In this document: piece by piece, positions 7,813 through 14,700 of the stretch | Layout: each line of letters begins with the position of its first letter | How positions within the stretch are numbered: the first letter of the stretch is position 1 | Origin: Bacilli bacterium | GTDB taxonomy: Bacteria > Bacillota_I > Bacilli_A > RF39 > UBA660 | Assembly: GCA_900768345.1 (NCBI GenBank) | Contig: CAAGCO010000020.1 | Coordinates: 127,629 to 191,628 of the forward strand | Length of the DNA stretch: 64,000 nt | Direction: 5' to 3' | Translations under genes and position numbers: made by a program | Notes under the pieces: model-generated | The model's database searches: none | Told to the model about the DNA's origin: nothing | The model's input: the letters and a program-made list of their open reading frames with translations, nothing else

Positions 7813-8538
7813 TTACTTAGCTACTTTAGTTTTATAGAATTGTTTCATAATAGGTTCATTTTTATGTTTAATATAATATTCAGTATTAAATAAATCAGAT
7901 AATACTTCTTTCATGCTTTTCTTTATTCTATGTTGATATTTTATATGAGTTAATTTCTTATTATTTCTAGTACTTTTATTTTTCTTATTATAATCCATTA
8001 AAGTAATAATAGATGCGATAGTTATTATACAACCAAGGAAAATAATATATGTATTTGTATAATGTATTAAATGATTAACAATAGCATTATCTATATTTAA
8101 AGCAGGTAAACTCATAAGAGTAAAACTAAGTATAATACAAACATCTAATATTATTGTTTTAATTTTACCAGTTTTACTGGATTGAATGTTACCACCAAAT
8201 CTATATGTAGAGTATAGCGTTGACATAATAGCCAATTCCAAAATAAGCGGAGGAATCATTATATTATATTGAATCCCTAAAATAATAAAAGAAATAGCAT
8301 TTAATAGTTTATCACTAATTCCATCCATGGCACTTCCAAAGAATGTAGAAATCTTAAAAGTCCTTGCAAGAAATCCATCAATAGCATCAGTAGCAAACAG
8401 TACTATAGTCCATATAGCACATATGCTAGCACCATGCTTAACATAAATAAAAGGTAATATTATAGCACCTATTAATCTAATCATTGTTATAACATTAACT
8501 ATTACCAACTCAACAATTTTTAACACACTATATTTCAT
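7813..8538 (-). CDS. CDP-alcohol phosphatidyltransferase family membrane enzyme
   Basis: A 241-aa multi-pass membrane protein. It contains the full CDP-alcohol phosphotransferase signature: D-A-I-D-G-F-L-A-R, eight residues, G, three residues, D, three residues, D. This family makes phospholipids such as phosphatidylglycerophosphate or cardiolipin at the membrane; which product is made here cannot be read. A lysine-rich soluble tail follows. The start chosen is ATG 8538, not the in-frame TTG 8574: the TTG lies exactly in a -35 box, and ATG 8538 starts 7 bases after the matching -10, with no Shine-Dalgarno. Confidence 0.85.
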   Translation of the reverse strand: MKYSVLKIVELVIVNVITMIRLIGAIILPFIYVKHGASICAIWTIVLFATDAIDGFLARTFKISTFFGSAMDGISDKLLNAISFIILGIQYNIMIPPLILELAIMSTLYSTYRFGGNIQSSKTGKIKTIILDVCIILSFTLMSLPALNIDNAIVNHLIHYTNTYIIFLGCIITIASIITLMDYNKKNKSTRNNKKLTHIKYQHRIKKSMKEVLSDLFNTEYYIKHKNEPIMKQFYKTKVAK

Positions 8539-8545
8539 ATCTACA

Positions 8546-8574
8546 ATTTTAAGTAAAAAAGTATATTTTGTCAA
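8546..8574 (-). promoter_or_regulatory. Promoter predicted to give a leaderless mRNA for the CDP-alcohol phosphotransferase
   Basis: On the minus strand, TTGACA (8574-8569), a 17-base spacer, and TAAAAT (8551-8546). Seven bases later comes the ATG (8538). Transcription would start on or within a base of the A of the start codon. Confidence 0.65.
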
Positions 8575-8619
8575 TAAAACTAGTAATAAAACATATAATA
8601 TGATATAATTAACACATAT

Positions 8620-8972
8620 GGGGATGTATTGATTCGACAGGATTATGTCTGGGTAGAATGCAAGTAGTAGGCATACTATAAATGCAAAAACTAAAATAAT
8701 CGGAAACGATTTTAATTTCTCTCCAGCTTTTGCTTAATTAAGTAAAACGGAGCTTCCACTTTTAACTTTTGTTCACGAGTTTTAAGAGGGGAGTCATAAA
8801 GTGAACTATATTATAAATTTGTTTGTGATTTATAACGAATGATTAGCAAACTTAGAATAATAAGAGAAGTTGGCAATCTACATTATTATTTGAAGTTAAA
8901 AACCAACTAAACTTGTAGAAATTCTATTGGGATGAATCTTGGACAGGAGTTCGCTACTCCTCATCTCCACCA
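8620..8972 (+). ncRNA. ssrA: tmRNA (transfer-messenger RNA)
   Basis: The 5' end GGGGATG pairs with CATCTCC before the encoded CCACCA 3' end, forming the tRNA-like acceptor. The diagnostic ATTCGACAGG occurs near 8630-8641, and the T arm reads GGAGTTCGCTACTCC. The tag frame most likely starts at GCA 8684 and stops at TAA 8735, giving AKTKIIGNDFNFSPAFA. It ends in AFA rather than the common LAA. An extended -10 (TG-A-TATAAT, 8601-8609) lies just upstream. tmRNA rescues stalled ribosomes and tags the product for proteolysis. Confidence 0.93.
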
Positions 8973-9022
8973 AATATGTAATATAGACTTAATAAAGTCT
9001 TTTTAAATGAAAGAGAGTGCTT

Positions 9023-9385
9023 ATGTTAAAAATTGATAATGAAAGCCTAACTGATAAAACAACAGTTGTATGGGAAAATGAAAGTGGAATAATGAGTACA
9101 TTTACTTTAAGAATAGAAACTTATTCAGAAGATTTAGGAGACATTAAACTAGAATTTAGAACAACACTAACTAAAGATGAATTAGACGATATAAAAGATG
9201 AAATAACTCTAAAAGATTCAGTAGAAGAAATAATCTATGAAGTAAATGATATTCCAAGTGATATAAGCAAAGAAGATATAGATTTGAAAATAGCTAAGAA
9301 TAAAGATCTATATGATATATATTTAAATATAGATTTATTAGATTTAATTTATTCTAAGAAAAGTATTATGTTGTCATACAACTAA
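9023..9385 (+). CDS. Hypothetical acidic protein, 120 aa
   Basis: I do not recognise this protein. The start is ATG 9023, after AAAGAGAG; an in-frame GTG at 9017 overlaps that site. It is acidic, with many D, E, I and L in alternating patterns (IKLEFRTTLTKDELDDIKDE), and has no cysteine, signal peptide or membrane segment. It lies between tmRNA and a tRNA pair, so its transcription may be read-through from ssrA. Confidence 0.65.
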   Translation: MLKIDNESLTDKTTVVWENESGIMSTFTLRIETYSEDLGDIKLEFRTTLTKDELDDIKDEITLKDSVEEIIYEVNDIPSDISKEDIDLKIAKNKDLYDIYLNIDLLDLIYSKKSIMLSYN

Positions 9386-9394
9386 TACAAATAT

Positions 9395-9468
9395 TGCCTC
9401 ATGGCCAAGTGGTAAGGCTCTGGACTCTGACTCCAGCATCATAGGTTCGAATCCTATTGAGGCAACCA
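9395..9468 (+). tRNA. tRNA-Gln (anticodon CTG)
   Basis: A complete cloverleaf: acceptor TGCCTCA/TGAGGCA, D arm GCC/GGC, anticodon stem CTGGA/TCCAG with loop CTCTGAC (anticodon CTG, reading CAG), T arm ATAGG/CCTAT, discriminator A and encoded CCA. The weak first acceptor pair (T-A) is typical of bacterial tRNA-Gln. Confidence 0.92.
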
Positions 9469-9469
9469 A

Positions 9470-9545
9470 GCCGAAATAGCTCAATTGGTAGAGCAACTGA
9501 ATCGTAATCAGTAGGTTACGGGTTCAATTCCTGTTTTCGGCACCA
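9470..9545 (+). tRNA. tRNA-Thr (anticodon CGT)
   Basis: Acceptor GCCGAAA/TTTTCGGC, D arm GCTC/GAGC, anticodon stem ACTGA/TCAGT with loop ATCGTAA (anticodon CGT, reading ACG), T arm ACGGG/CCTGT, discriminator A and encoded CCA. It starts one base after tRNA-Gln, so the two are processed from one transcript. Confidence 0.92.
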
Positions 9546-9552
9546 TTTTGTT

Positions 9553-9579
9553 AAAAACCAGATTATGAACTGGTTTTTT
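9553..9579 (+). terminator. Terminator after the tRNA pair
   Basis: AAAACCAG / CTGGTTTTTT stem with an 8-base loop and a T run. Confidence 0.85.
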
Positions 9580-9652
9580 GTATGCGAAAAAACTATTATT
9601 TGATATAATACTTATATGAAATATATGAATTTGTTATAGAAGGAGGAAACAA

Positions 9653-10033
9653 ATGAAAAATGAATTATTAATTAAAAAATGTCAAAAATGTGGTGCATTA
9701 GTTGAAGTAATCAATGACTGTAACTGTAATGAGTGTGGAATAACTTGTTGTGGAGAAACTATGGTAAAGTTAATTTCAAATAGTGTTGATGCATCGCTTG
9801 AAAAACACATTCCAACTTTTAAACTTATAGGTGATGAAATACTTGTAAAAGTAAATCATGTTATGGAAAAAGAACATTTTATTGAATGGATTGCACTAGT
9901 TAATGATAAAGATATTTGCAAAGTTAAATTATTACAAAACCAAAATGCAGAATGTAAATTCAAATATATAAAAGGATCAAGATTATATGCGTATTGTAAT
10001 AAGCATGGGCTTTGGTCTTGTGATGTAGAATAA
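9653..10033 (+). CDS. dfx: Desulfoferrodoxin (superoxide reductase)
   Basis: A 126-aa protein of two-domain desulfoferrodoxin length. The N-terminal desulforedoxin-like part has CQKC and ITCCGE for the Fe(SCys)4 centre. The C-terminal superoxide reductase part has the catalytic EKHIP loop, HVMEKEHFIEW (two His ligands) and CNKHGLW (Cys and His ligands). It reduces superoxide to peroxide without releasing oxygen, a hallmark of anaerobes. The start follows AAGGAGGAAA, and TG-A-TATAAT lies at 9601-9609. The N-terminal cysteine spacing is slightly longer than usual because of an extra CNCNEC segment. Confidence 0.92.
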   Translation: MKNELLIKKCQKCGALVEVINDCNCNECGITCCGETMVKLISNSVDASLEKHIPTFKLIGDEILVKVNHVMEKEHFIEWIALVNDKDICKVKLLQNQNAECKFKYIKGSRLYAYCNKHGLWSCDVE

Positions 10034-10248
10034 TACTTATTCGTATTATTATTGTTAAAACTATTATCTAAAGCACTTAATGTTAGTATTGTGAATTATT
10101 AAATAATGACATCAAACAAGCATTAGTAGAAAAAGTAAATAATACTGAAAAAATGCAGAGACAATAATTAAGATACTAAAAATCTTGGGAATAATTTTTT
10201 GCTATTACTATTTTATATAAATATTATGTTTGGTGCTAAAAAGATTCT
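10034..10248. other. Gene-poor stretch with a decayed coding remnant
   Basis: No complete gene is visible. A short AATAATAC/GTATTATT hairpin (10029-10050) follows dfx. One frame (from about 10095 to a TAA near 10168) reads ELLNNDIKQALVEKVNNTEK and looks protein-like, but a TAG cuts it just upstream and it has no start. It is probably a remnant of a lost gene. Confidence 0.4.
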
Positions 10249-10464
10249 ATGACTATAAAAGAAAATCAAACTGTTCTTCTTAATTGTCAACTGAATAGTG
10301 AAAAGTATACTTATCTAATAGAATATGCTAAAGATGATAATATTATTGATGCAAGTAGTAGTGATTATATTATAAATGTTGTTAAAGATAAACAATTTAA
10401 CAAAGTTAAAATTTTAGTAAAATATATTGAATCTTATTTTGAAGATAATGATGGTCATTGTTAA
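10249..10464 (+). CDS. Small hypothetical protein, 71 aa
   Basis: A 71-codon frame from ATG 10249 with no convincing ribosome site upstream. The composition is plausible for a real protein (mixed charged and hydrophobic, one C-terminal Cys), but no family is recognised. It lies in the accessory stretch and may be a fragment or a misread remnant. The first copy of the AAATTACAATTTA repeat begins 2 bases after its stop. Confidence 0.4.
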   Translation: MTIKENQTVLLNCQLNSEKYTYLIEYAKDDNIIDASSSDYIINVVKDKQFNKVKILVKYIESYFEDNDGHC

Positions 10465-10466
10465 TT

Positions 10467-10528
10467 AAATTACAATTTAGTGATTTGTTAGATAAATAGT
10501 AATTTGTTGAAATGGAGGATTGATTATG
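10467..10528 (+). repeat. Duplicated leader segment, copy 1
   Basis: A 62-base segment from AAATTACAATTTAG through the GGAGG ribosome site to the ATG of the next gene. It matches 10910-10971 with only four mismatches and the same length. Confidence 0.85.
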
Positions 10529-10732
10529 AAAAAATTAAAAAAAGGAATATTATTAATTATATTAGGAAACTTATTATATATAGCTTATATATATTTTTGT
10601 GGAAATGAAACAAGCAATTTTAGCGATTTTAGTAGTGGCCTTTTATTAGGACTATCAATTGGATGTAATTTTGTTGGTATAATTTTGACGGTAGCATATA
10701 TGTCTAAAGAAAATAAAGAGAAAGAAAAATAG
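10526..10732 (+). CDS. Small two-helix membrane protein, 68 aa
   Basis: The start is ATG 10526, seven bases after GGAGG (10514-10518). It has two membrane helices (about residues 6-25 and 36-58) joined by a short polar loop with NETSNFSDF, and a lysine/glutamate tail. It is not recognised as any named family. It shares its leader sequence with the 10969 gene, so the two may be co-regulated. Confidence 0.65.
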   Translation: MKKLKKGILLIILGNLLYIAYIYFCGNETSNFSDFSSGLLLGLSIGCNFVGIILTVAYMSKENKEKEK

Positions 10733-10755
10733 TAATTTATAGGGAGGTTAATTAT

Positions 10756-10911
10756 ATGGAAAAGAATAAAAAAGAAAATACAAATAATTTGATATCAAGA
10801 ATAAAAGCAAGAGCTAATGCAGACAAAAATACTGAAGAAAAGAAAAGTCCTGATAGTTTAATATTAAGAATAAAAAGAAGAGCAAATGCTGATAAAAATA
10901 AAGAAAGATAA
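10756..10911 (+). CDS. Small basic protein built of two near-identical repeats, 51 aa
   Basis: ATG 10756 follows GGGAGG. The 51 residues consist of a lysine-rich start and two copies of an 18-residue unit: LISRIKARANADKN and LILRIKRRANADKN are nearly the same. It is basic and likely helical, with no signal peptide. The repeat suggests an internal duplication; nucleic-acid or membrane-surface binding is possible but unsupported. It lies 23 bases after the small membrane protein gene. Confidence 0.6.
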   Translation: MEKNKKENTNNLISRIKARANADKNTEEKKSPDSLILRIKRRANADKNKER

Positions 10912-10971
10912 ATTACAATTTAGTAATTAGTTAGAAAAATAGTAATTTGTTGAAATGGAGGATTGAATATG
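10910..10971 (+). repeat. Duplicated leader segment, copy 2
   Basis: The second copy of the 62-base segment at 10467-10528. It overlaps the stop codon of the upstream gene and ends at the ATG of the 10969 gene, including the same GGAGG context. Confidence 0.85.
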
Positions 10972-11550
10972 AAAAAAATATGTATTAGCGTAGGAATTGT
11001 TTTGATAGGACTTATTGCAATGGGAATTATAACAAACTATATAGATAGTGGTAGAGTAACAACAGGACATGAGCCAAAGTATTGTATCAAAATAGTTAAT
11101 AATGATGGCAGTAAAGTGACATATTGGGGATTAGGTTATAAAGTTATTAGATATGTTGGAGTATCGCCAAATGAACCTTATGAAAATAATATTGGCGTTA
11201 AAATGGGTAGTTGGTTTATGAAATATGAACTAGAACAAAAAATTAGTGCAAAAGAAATCAATAATTATATTATTAATTATTTAGAAGATAATAATGATAT
11301 ATCTAATTTTGCATTCAATTATGTTGATGATATAACTAATAAAGTAATAGTTGGTTTAATAAATAATAGTAAAGAAGAACAAGAAAAGTTTATTAAGAAA
11401 GTATTTATTGATGATGAAGCAAAAATATTAGATGCTATAAATAATCAAGAAATAATAAAATTTGTCGAATCTAAAGATGTTTTTGAAGGAAAAATCATTG
11501 TTGCAGAAGAAAACTATATAACTGTTGAAGTATTAAGAGATAGTAAATAA
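10969..11550 (+). CDS. Exported or membrane-anchored hypothetical protein, 193 aa
   Basis: The start is ATG 10969 behind GGAGG; a TTG at 10963 overlaps the ribosome site. It has an N-terminal hydrophobic helix (residues 4-24), then an extracytoplasmic domain with the block YCIKIVNN, VTYWGLGYKVIRY and GVKMGSWFMKY. I recall this block from uncharacterised proteins of Firmicutes; its function is unknown. It shares its 62-base leader with the gene at 10526. Confidence 0.7.
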   Translation: MKKICISVGIVLIGLIAMGIITNYIDSGRVTTGHEPKYCIKIVNNDGSKVTYWGLGYKVIRYVGVSPNEPYENNIGVKMGSWFMKYELEQKISAKEINNYIINYLEDNNDISNFAFNYVDDITNKVIVGLINNSKEEQEKFIKKVFIDDEAKILDAINNQEIIKFVESKDVFEGKIIVAEENYITVEVLRDSK

Positions 11551-11574
11551 TTTAAAGTGAAGGATAAAGTAACA

Positions 11575-11712
11575 ATGAAAATATCAAGGACAACAAAGGG
11601 TACAAATGATTATTATGCAGTAAATAATAAAGTAAGAGTTACATTTAGTGGTTTAATTGAAGATTCAAATCCGCCACAAATCAATGCAGTAAATATAGAA
11701 CTTATATCGTAA
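11575..11712 (+). pseudogene. Probable C-terminal fragment of a DUF3221/DUF4362-like exported protein
   Basis: A 45-codon frame from ATG 11575 with a modest GAAGGA upstream. The sequence reads like the last strands of small beta-barrel lipoproteins of the DUF3221/DUF4362 type, where NKVRVTFSGLI is followed by a proline pair and a closing IELI. No signal peptide or N-terminal half precedes it, so it is probably a truncated remnant. The family resemblance is from memory and tentative. Confidence 0.4.
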
Positions 11713-11715
11713 TGC

Positions 11716-11728
11716 AAATTACAATTTA
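11716..11728 (+). repeat. AAATTACAATTTA repeat, copy 3
   Basis: The 13-base motif again, 3 bases after a stop codon; only the core is shared with copies 1 and 2. Confidence 0.5.
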
Positions 11729-11734
11729 TTGGTG

Positions 11735-11767
11735 AGATTAGTTTGAAATATAGCTAATCTTTTTTTG
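11735..11767 (+). terminator. Terminator in the accessory stretch
   Basis: AGATTAG / CTAATCT stem with a 12-base loop followed by seven T. Confidence 0.75.
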
Positions 11768-11786
11768 TTTATATGAAGTAAAGATA

Positions 11787-11927
11787 GTGGAGGTATTTGA
11801 ATCATCTAGTAATTGGACTACAGGTACAACAATAAAAAAGACTATAAATGTTACGAATGATAAAATTATTGATATGGTTCTTCATACATTATATACTGAA
11901 AAGTTGATAAATGCGAAAAGTAAATAA
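11787..11927 (+). pseudogene. Short coding remnant, unidentified
   Basis: A 47-codon frame beginning with GTG 11787 and no proper ribosome site. It reads like the end of a larger protein (SNWTTGTTIKKTINVTN, then KIIDMVLHTLY). It lies downstream of a terminator with no obvious promoter. Most likely it is a gene remnant; a small real gene cannot be excluded. Confidence 0.3.
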
Positions 11928-12044
11928 ATATCATCTTTCTTTTATTATTCATATACTTCTTAAAAATAATTATGAACTTGTGATATAATTACATAAGAAA
12001 GATATTAGATTTATTTTTAAATGCCGTGGCAGGTGATAAATATT

Positions 12045-13040
12045 GTGAAAAAGATTTATATAATAACAGGAGCAAATGGTTTTTTAGGTAATAATATTAT
12101 AAGAAAGTTGGAGCAAGATGCTGATAATGAAATTAGGGCCTTTGTATTAACAGGCGATTCTATTAAATCATTAGAAAAATTAAAATGTAAAATATACTAT
12201 GGTGATGTAACTAAAAAATACACTTTATCATCAATTTTTGAAAATACTGAAAATCAAGAAGTTTTTGTAATTCATTGTGCCGCAGTAGTATATATAAAAT
12301 CAAAATACAATCCATTTGTTTATAATGTTAATGTTAATGGAACTAAAAATATAGTAGATAAAGCAATAGAGACAAAAGCAAAACTTATCTATATTAGTAG
12401 TGTTCACGCAATTCCAGAACAACCTAATAATGGATTAATAACAGAGATAACTAATTTTAATCCTGACAATGTTGAGGGATTATATGCAAAAACAAAAGCA
12501 GAAGCCACAAAGTATGTAATTGATGCAGTAAAGAGTAAAAATTTGAATGCTTGCATAATTCATCCATCAGGTATTATAGGTCCAAATGATTTTGGCAATA
12601 GTCACCTAACACAATTAGTAAAAGAAGTTGCAAATGGCAGATTATTTGCTTGTGTAAAAGGTGGATATGATTTTGTTGATGTAAGAGATGTAACAGAGGG
12701 TGTTATTAGTGCTTGTAAATCCGGTACTAATGGTGAATGCTATATCTTATCAAATAGATATATAACAATTAAAGAATTGTGTGATTTAATTTGTGATGTG
12801 CAAGAAAGAAAAAAAATTAAAATGGTATTACCTATAGGTCTTGTAAAATTAATAGCACCTTTATTTGAAGTATATTATAATTTAAAAAAGCAAACACCAC
12901 TTTGTACAAAGTATTCACTATATACACTATCTTCTAACGCTAATTTTAGTAATGAAAAAGCTAAAAAAAAGTTAGGATTTAAAAACAGAAATATGAAAGA
13001 TACAATAAAGGATACTATTGAGTGGATAAATAAAAAATAA
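12045..13040 (+). CDS. NAD-dependent epimerase/dehydratase family protein
   Basis: A 331-aa extended SDR with the nucleotide-binding motif TGANGFLG at the N-terminus, the conserved HCAAVV stretch, the catalytic serine in YISSVHA, and YAKTK as YxxxK. It resembles nucleoside-diphosphate-sugar epimerases and related reductases; the substrate is unknown. The start chosen is GTG 12045, eight bases after AGGTGA. An in-frame ATG at 12021 precedes that ribosome site and is unlikely. No sugar or cell-wall genes adjoin it. Confidence 0.85.
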   Translation: MKKIYIITGANGFLGNNIIRKLEQDADNEIRAFVLTGDSIKSLEKLKCKIYYGDVTKKYTLSSIFENTENQEVFVIHCAAVVYIKSKYNPFVYNVNVNGTKNIVDKAIETKAKLIYISSVHAIPEQPNNGLITEITNFNPDNVEGLYAKTKAEATKYVIDAVKSKNLNACIIHPSGIIGPNDFGNSHLTQLVKEVANGRLFACVKGGYDFVDVRDVTEGVISACKSGTNGECYILSNRYITIKELCDLICDVQERKKIKMVLPIGLVKLIAPLFEVYYNLKKQTPLCTKYSLYTLSSNANFSNEKAKKKLGFKNRNMKDTIKDTIEWINKK

Positions 13041-13050
13041 ATTATATATA

Positions 13051-13063
13051 AAATTACAATTTA
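13051..13063 (+). repeat. AAATTACAATTTA repeat, copy 4
   Basis: The 13-base motif again, 10 bases after the epimerase stop codon and upstream of tag. Confidence 0.5.
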
Positions 13064-13098
13064 ACGATTAACTTTATACCAAAGAAAGGAACAAAACT

Positions 13099-13641
13099 AT
13101 GAAAAGATGTAAATGGTGTAATTTAGATAATCCATTATATGTAGAATATCATGATAAAGAGTGGTGTGTACCAAACACAGATGATAAATACTTATTTGAA
13201 ATGCTAATACTTGAATCTTTTCAAGCAGGACTTTCTTGGGAATGCGTTCTAAATAAAAGAGAAGATTTTAGAACATCTTATGATAACTTTGATATAGATA
13301 AAATAATTAACTATGATGAAACTAAAATAAATGAGTTATTATCCAATCCTAAGATTATAAGAAATAAACTAAAAGTAAAAGCAAGCATTAATAATGCTAA
13401 AATATTTAAAAACATTAAAGCTGAATATGGAAGTTTCTATAAATATTTAATGAGTTTTACAAGTGGTAAAACATTTTATGAAGTAGGTAAAACAACAAAT
13501 GAACTATCAGATAGGATATCTAAAGATTTAATTAAAAGAGGTATGAAGTTCGTAGGCTCAACTATTATATATTCATACTTACAAGCTATAGGCATCATTT
13601 ATTCTCATGATAAAAATTGTTTTATGTATAAAGAATTTTAA
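13099..13641 (+). CDS. tag: DNA-3-methyladenine glycosylase I
   Basis: A 180-aa protein of Tag length. It opens with KRCKWC and has the zinc-snap ligands of the family: Cys4, His18 and a C-terminal HDKNC. The base-recognition core LILESFQAGLSWECVLNKRE is characteristic. Tag removes 3-methyladenine from alkylated DNA and starts base excision repair. The start follows AAAGAAAGGA. It stands alone, with its own terminator. Confidence 0.95.
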   Translation: MKRCKWCNLDNPLYVEYHDKEWCVPNTDDKYLFEMLILESFQAGLSWECVLNKREDFRTSYDNFDIDKIINYDETKINELLSNPKIIRNKLKVKASINNAKIFKNIKAEYGSFYKYLMSFTSGKTFYEVGKTTNELSDRISKDLIKRGMKFVGSTIIYSYLQAIGIIYSHDKNCFMYKEF

Positions 13642-13663
13642 AAGAAATTAATTTCTTTTTTAA
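13641..13663 (+). terminator. Terminator after tag
   Basis: AAAGAAAT / ATTTCTTT palindrome directly after the stop codon with a following T run. Confidence 0.65.
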
Positions 13664-13760
13664 TTATTAATAAAATTAACTTATAATAAATGTGCAACTA
13701 AAAGTTGCTAGAAAAATGAGGATTTTTATTTTAAACTTCAATATAAATGAGGAACGTCTA

Positions 13761-13951
13761 ATGAAGTTCGGAGAAAATTTATTTAATTTAAGAAAAAATC
13801 AAAAATGAGTCAAGAAGATTTAGCAGATGATTTAAAGAACTATAGAAAATCTGCTTGGTGGGTTAAAACAGCAAGCACAGATATAAAAGATAAAATAACT
13901 ATAAGAACCGCAAACACAATAAAGAAATTAATTGATATATGTAAAAAATAA
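13761..13951 (+). pseudogene. Frameshifted XRE-type helix-turn-helix regulator remnant
   Basis: ATG 13761 opens a frame reading MKFGENLFNLRKNQK, the classic start of an XRE repressor, then stops at TGA. The next frame continues from 13805 with MSQEDLAD, exactly the expected continuation, so one base was gained or lost in the poly-A tract. The recognition helix and the rest are missing; the frame continues with an unrelated tail (TIRTANTIKKLIDI) to a TAA at 13949. The regulator is dead through a frameshift plus an internal deletion. A GCAACT/AGTTGC hairpin at 13694-13708 lies in its leader. Confidence 0.7.
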
Positions 13952-13993
13952 TACATTTGTATGCTATAATAATCTCATCAAAAGAGGTGAATT

Positions 13994-14488
13994 ATGGGTG
14001 GCATAAGTGTATTATTTTTAATGGGTTTATTATCATTTATATATTTTTTTATAATAAGTATTATAGCTATAATTATATTTTATGTATTAGTTAGTTATAT
14101 ATTTGAAAGTATATCTATTGTATCTATGAGTAAAAAATTAAAATATAAAAATGCTTATACTGGATGGATACCATTTTATAATAAATATATACTAGGTAAA
14201 ATAGGAAATAGTAAACCATTAGGAATAACTCTTGTTATAACAACATTAATTTCTACGATTACAATTATATTATTCTTTGTATTTAAAGAACCACAATCTA
14301 TATTAATAATATTCTTTCTATTAAGTGTACTTATCACTTTTATACTAAATATAATCTTATCACATAAAATCTTTAATAAATACTCAAATAAATATAAAGA
14401 TATTATGACTATATTAAGTATTCTATCATTAGGGTTCTTAAGGCCAATCTTTCTATTTATAATTAGAAATAAAAAGGAGAATTTATGA
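13994..14488 (+). CDS. Integral membrane protein, DUF5684-like
   Basis: A 164-aa protein with about four membrane helices. After the first helix pair comes AYTGWIPFYNKYILGKI, resembling the WIPIYN signature of DUF5684-type membrane proteins of unknown function. The start follows AGAGGTGA. Its last codons overlap the start of the next gene by 4 bases (ATGA), so the two are translationally coupled. Confidence 0.7.
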   Translation: MGGISVLFLMGLLSFIYFFIISIIAIIIFYVLVSYIFESISIVSMSKKLKYKNAYTGWIPFYNKYILGKIGNSKPLGITLVITTLISTITIILFFVFKEPQSILIIFFLLSVLITFILNIILSHKIFNKYSNKYKDIMTILSILSLGFLRPIFLFIIRNKKENL

Positions 14489-14700
14489 GTAAATATGAAC
14501 CATTATGGAACTATATAAAAGATAATAATAAAGATAGTTATAAATTAACTTATAAAGAAATAGAAAATATCTTAGGATTCCCTATAGAGCACTCAATTTT
14601 AACTTATAAAAAAGAATTAATTAGTTATGGATATGAAGTAACAAAAATATCAATGAAAGATAAAACAGTTTTATTTAATAAACTTAAACAGGAGAAATAA
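14485..14700 (+). CDS. Small conserved hypothetical protein, 71 aa
   Basis: It starts at the ATGA overlap with the upstream membrane gene. The sequence YEPLWNYIK, KLTYKEIENILGF, HSILTYKKEL and YGYEVTKISMKDKTV recalls a widespread small domain (DUF7662-like) found in Firmicutes as lone proteins, possibly winged-helix-like. There is no known biochemical role. It ends directly before the ATG of the methyltransferase-like gene, completing a three-gene unit. Confidence 0.75.
   Translation: MSKYEPLWNYIKDNNKDSYKLTYKEIENILGFPIEHSILTYKKELISYGYEVTKISMKDKTVLFNKLKQEK

Noticed and set aside
8539..8574. TTG 8574 as start of the CDP-alcohol phosphotransferase
   Set aside because: The TTG forms part of a TTGACA -35 box with a matching -10 and an ATG at the expected +1, so it lies outside the transcript.
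12021..12044. ATG 12021 as start of the epimerase gene
   Set aside because: The AGGTGA ribosome site lies after it and fits GTG 12045; the extra residues precede the normal nucleotide-binding strand.
10467..13063. Integron cassette array based on the AAATTACAATTTA repeats
   Set aside because: The repeats lack attC-type inverted core sites and no integrase gene is in the window; they may be simple duplications.
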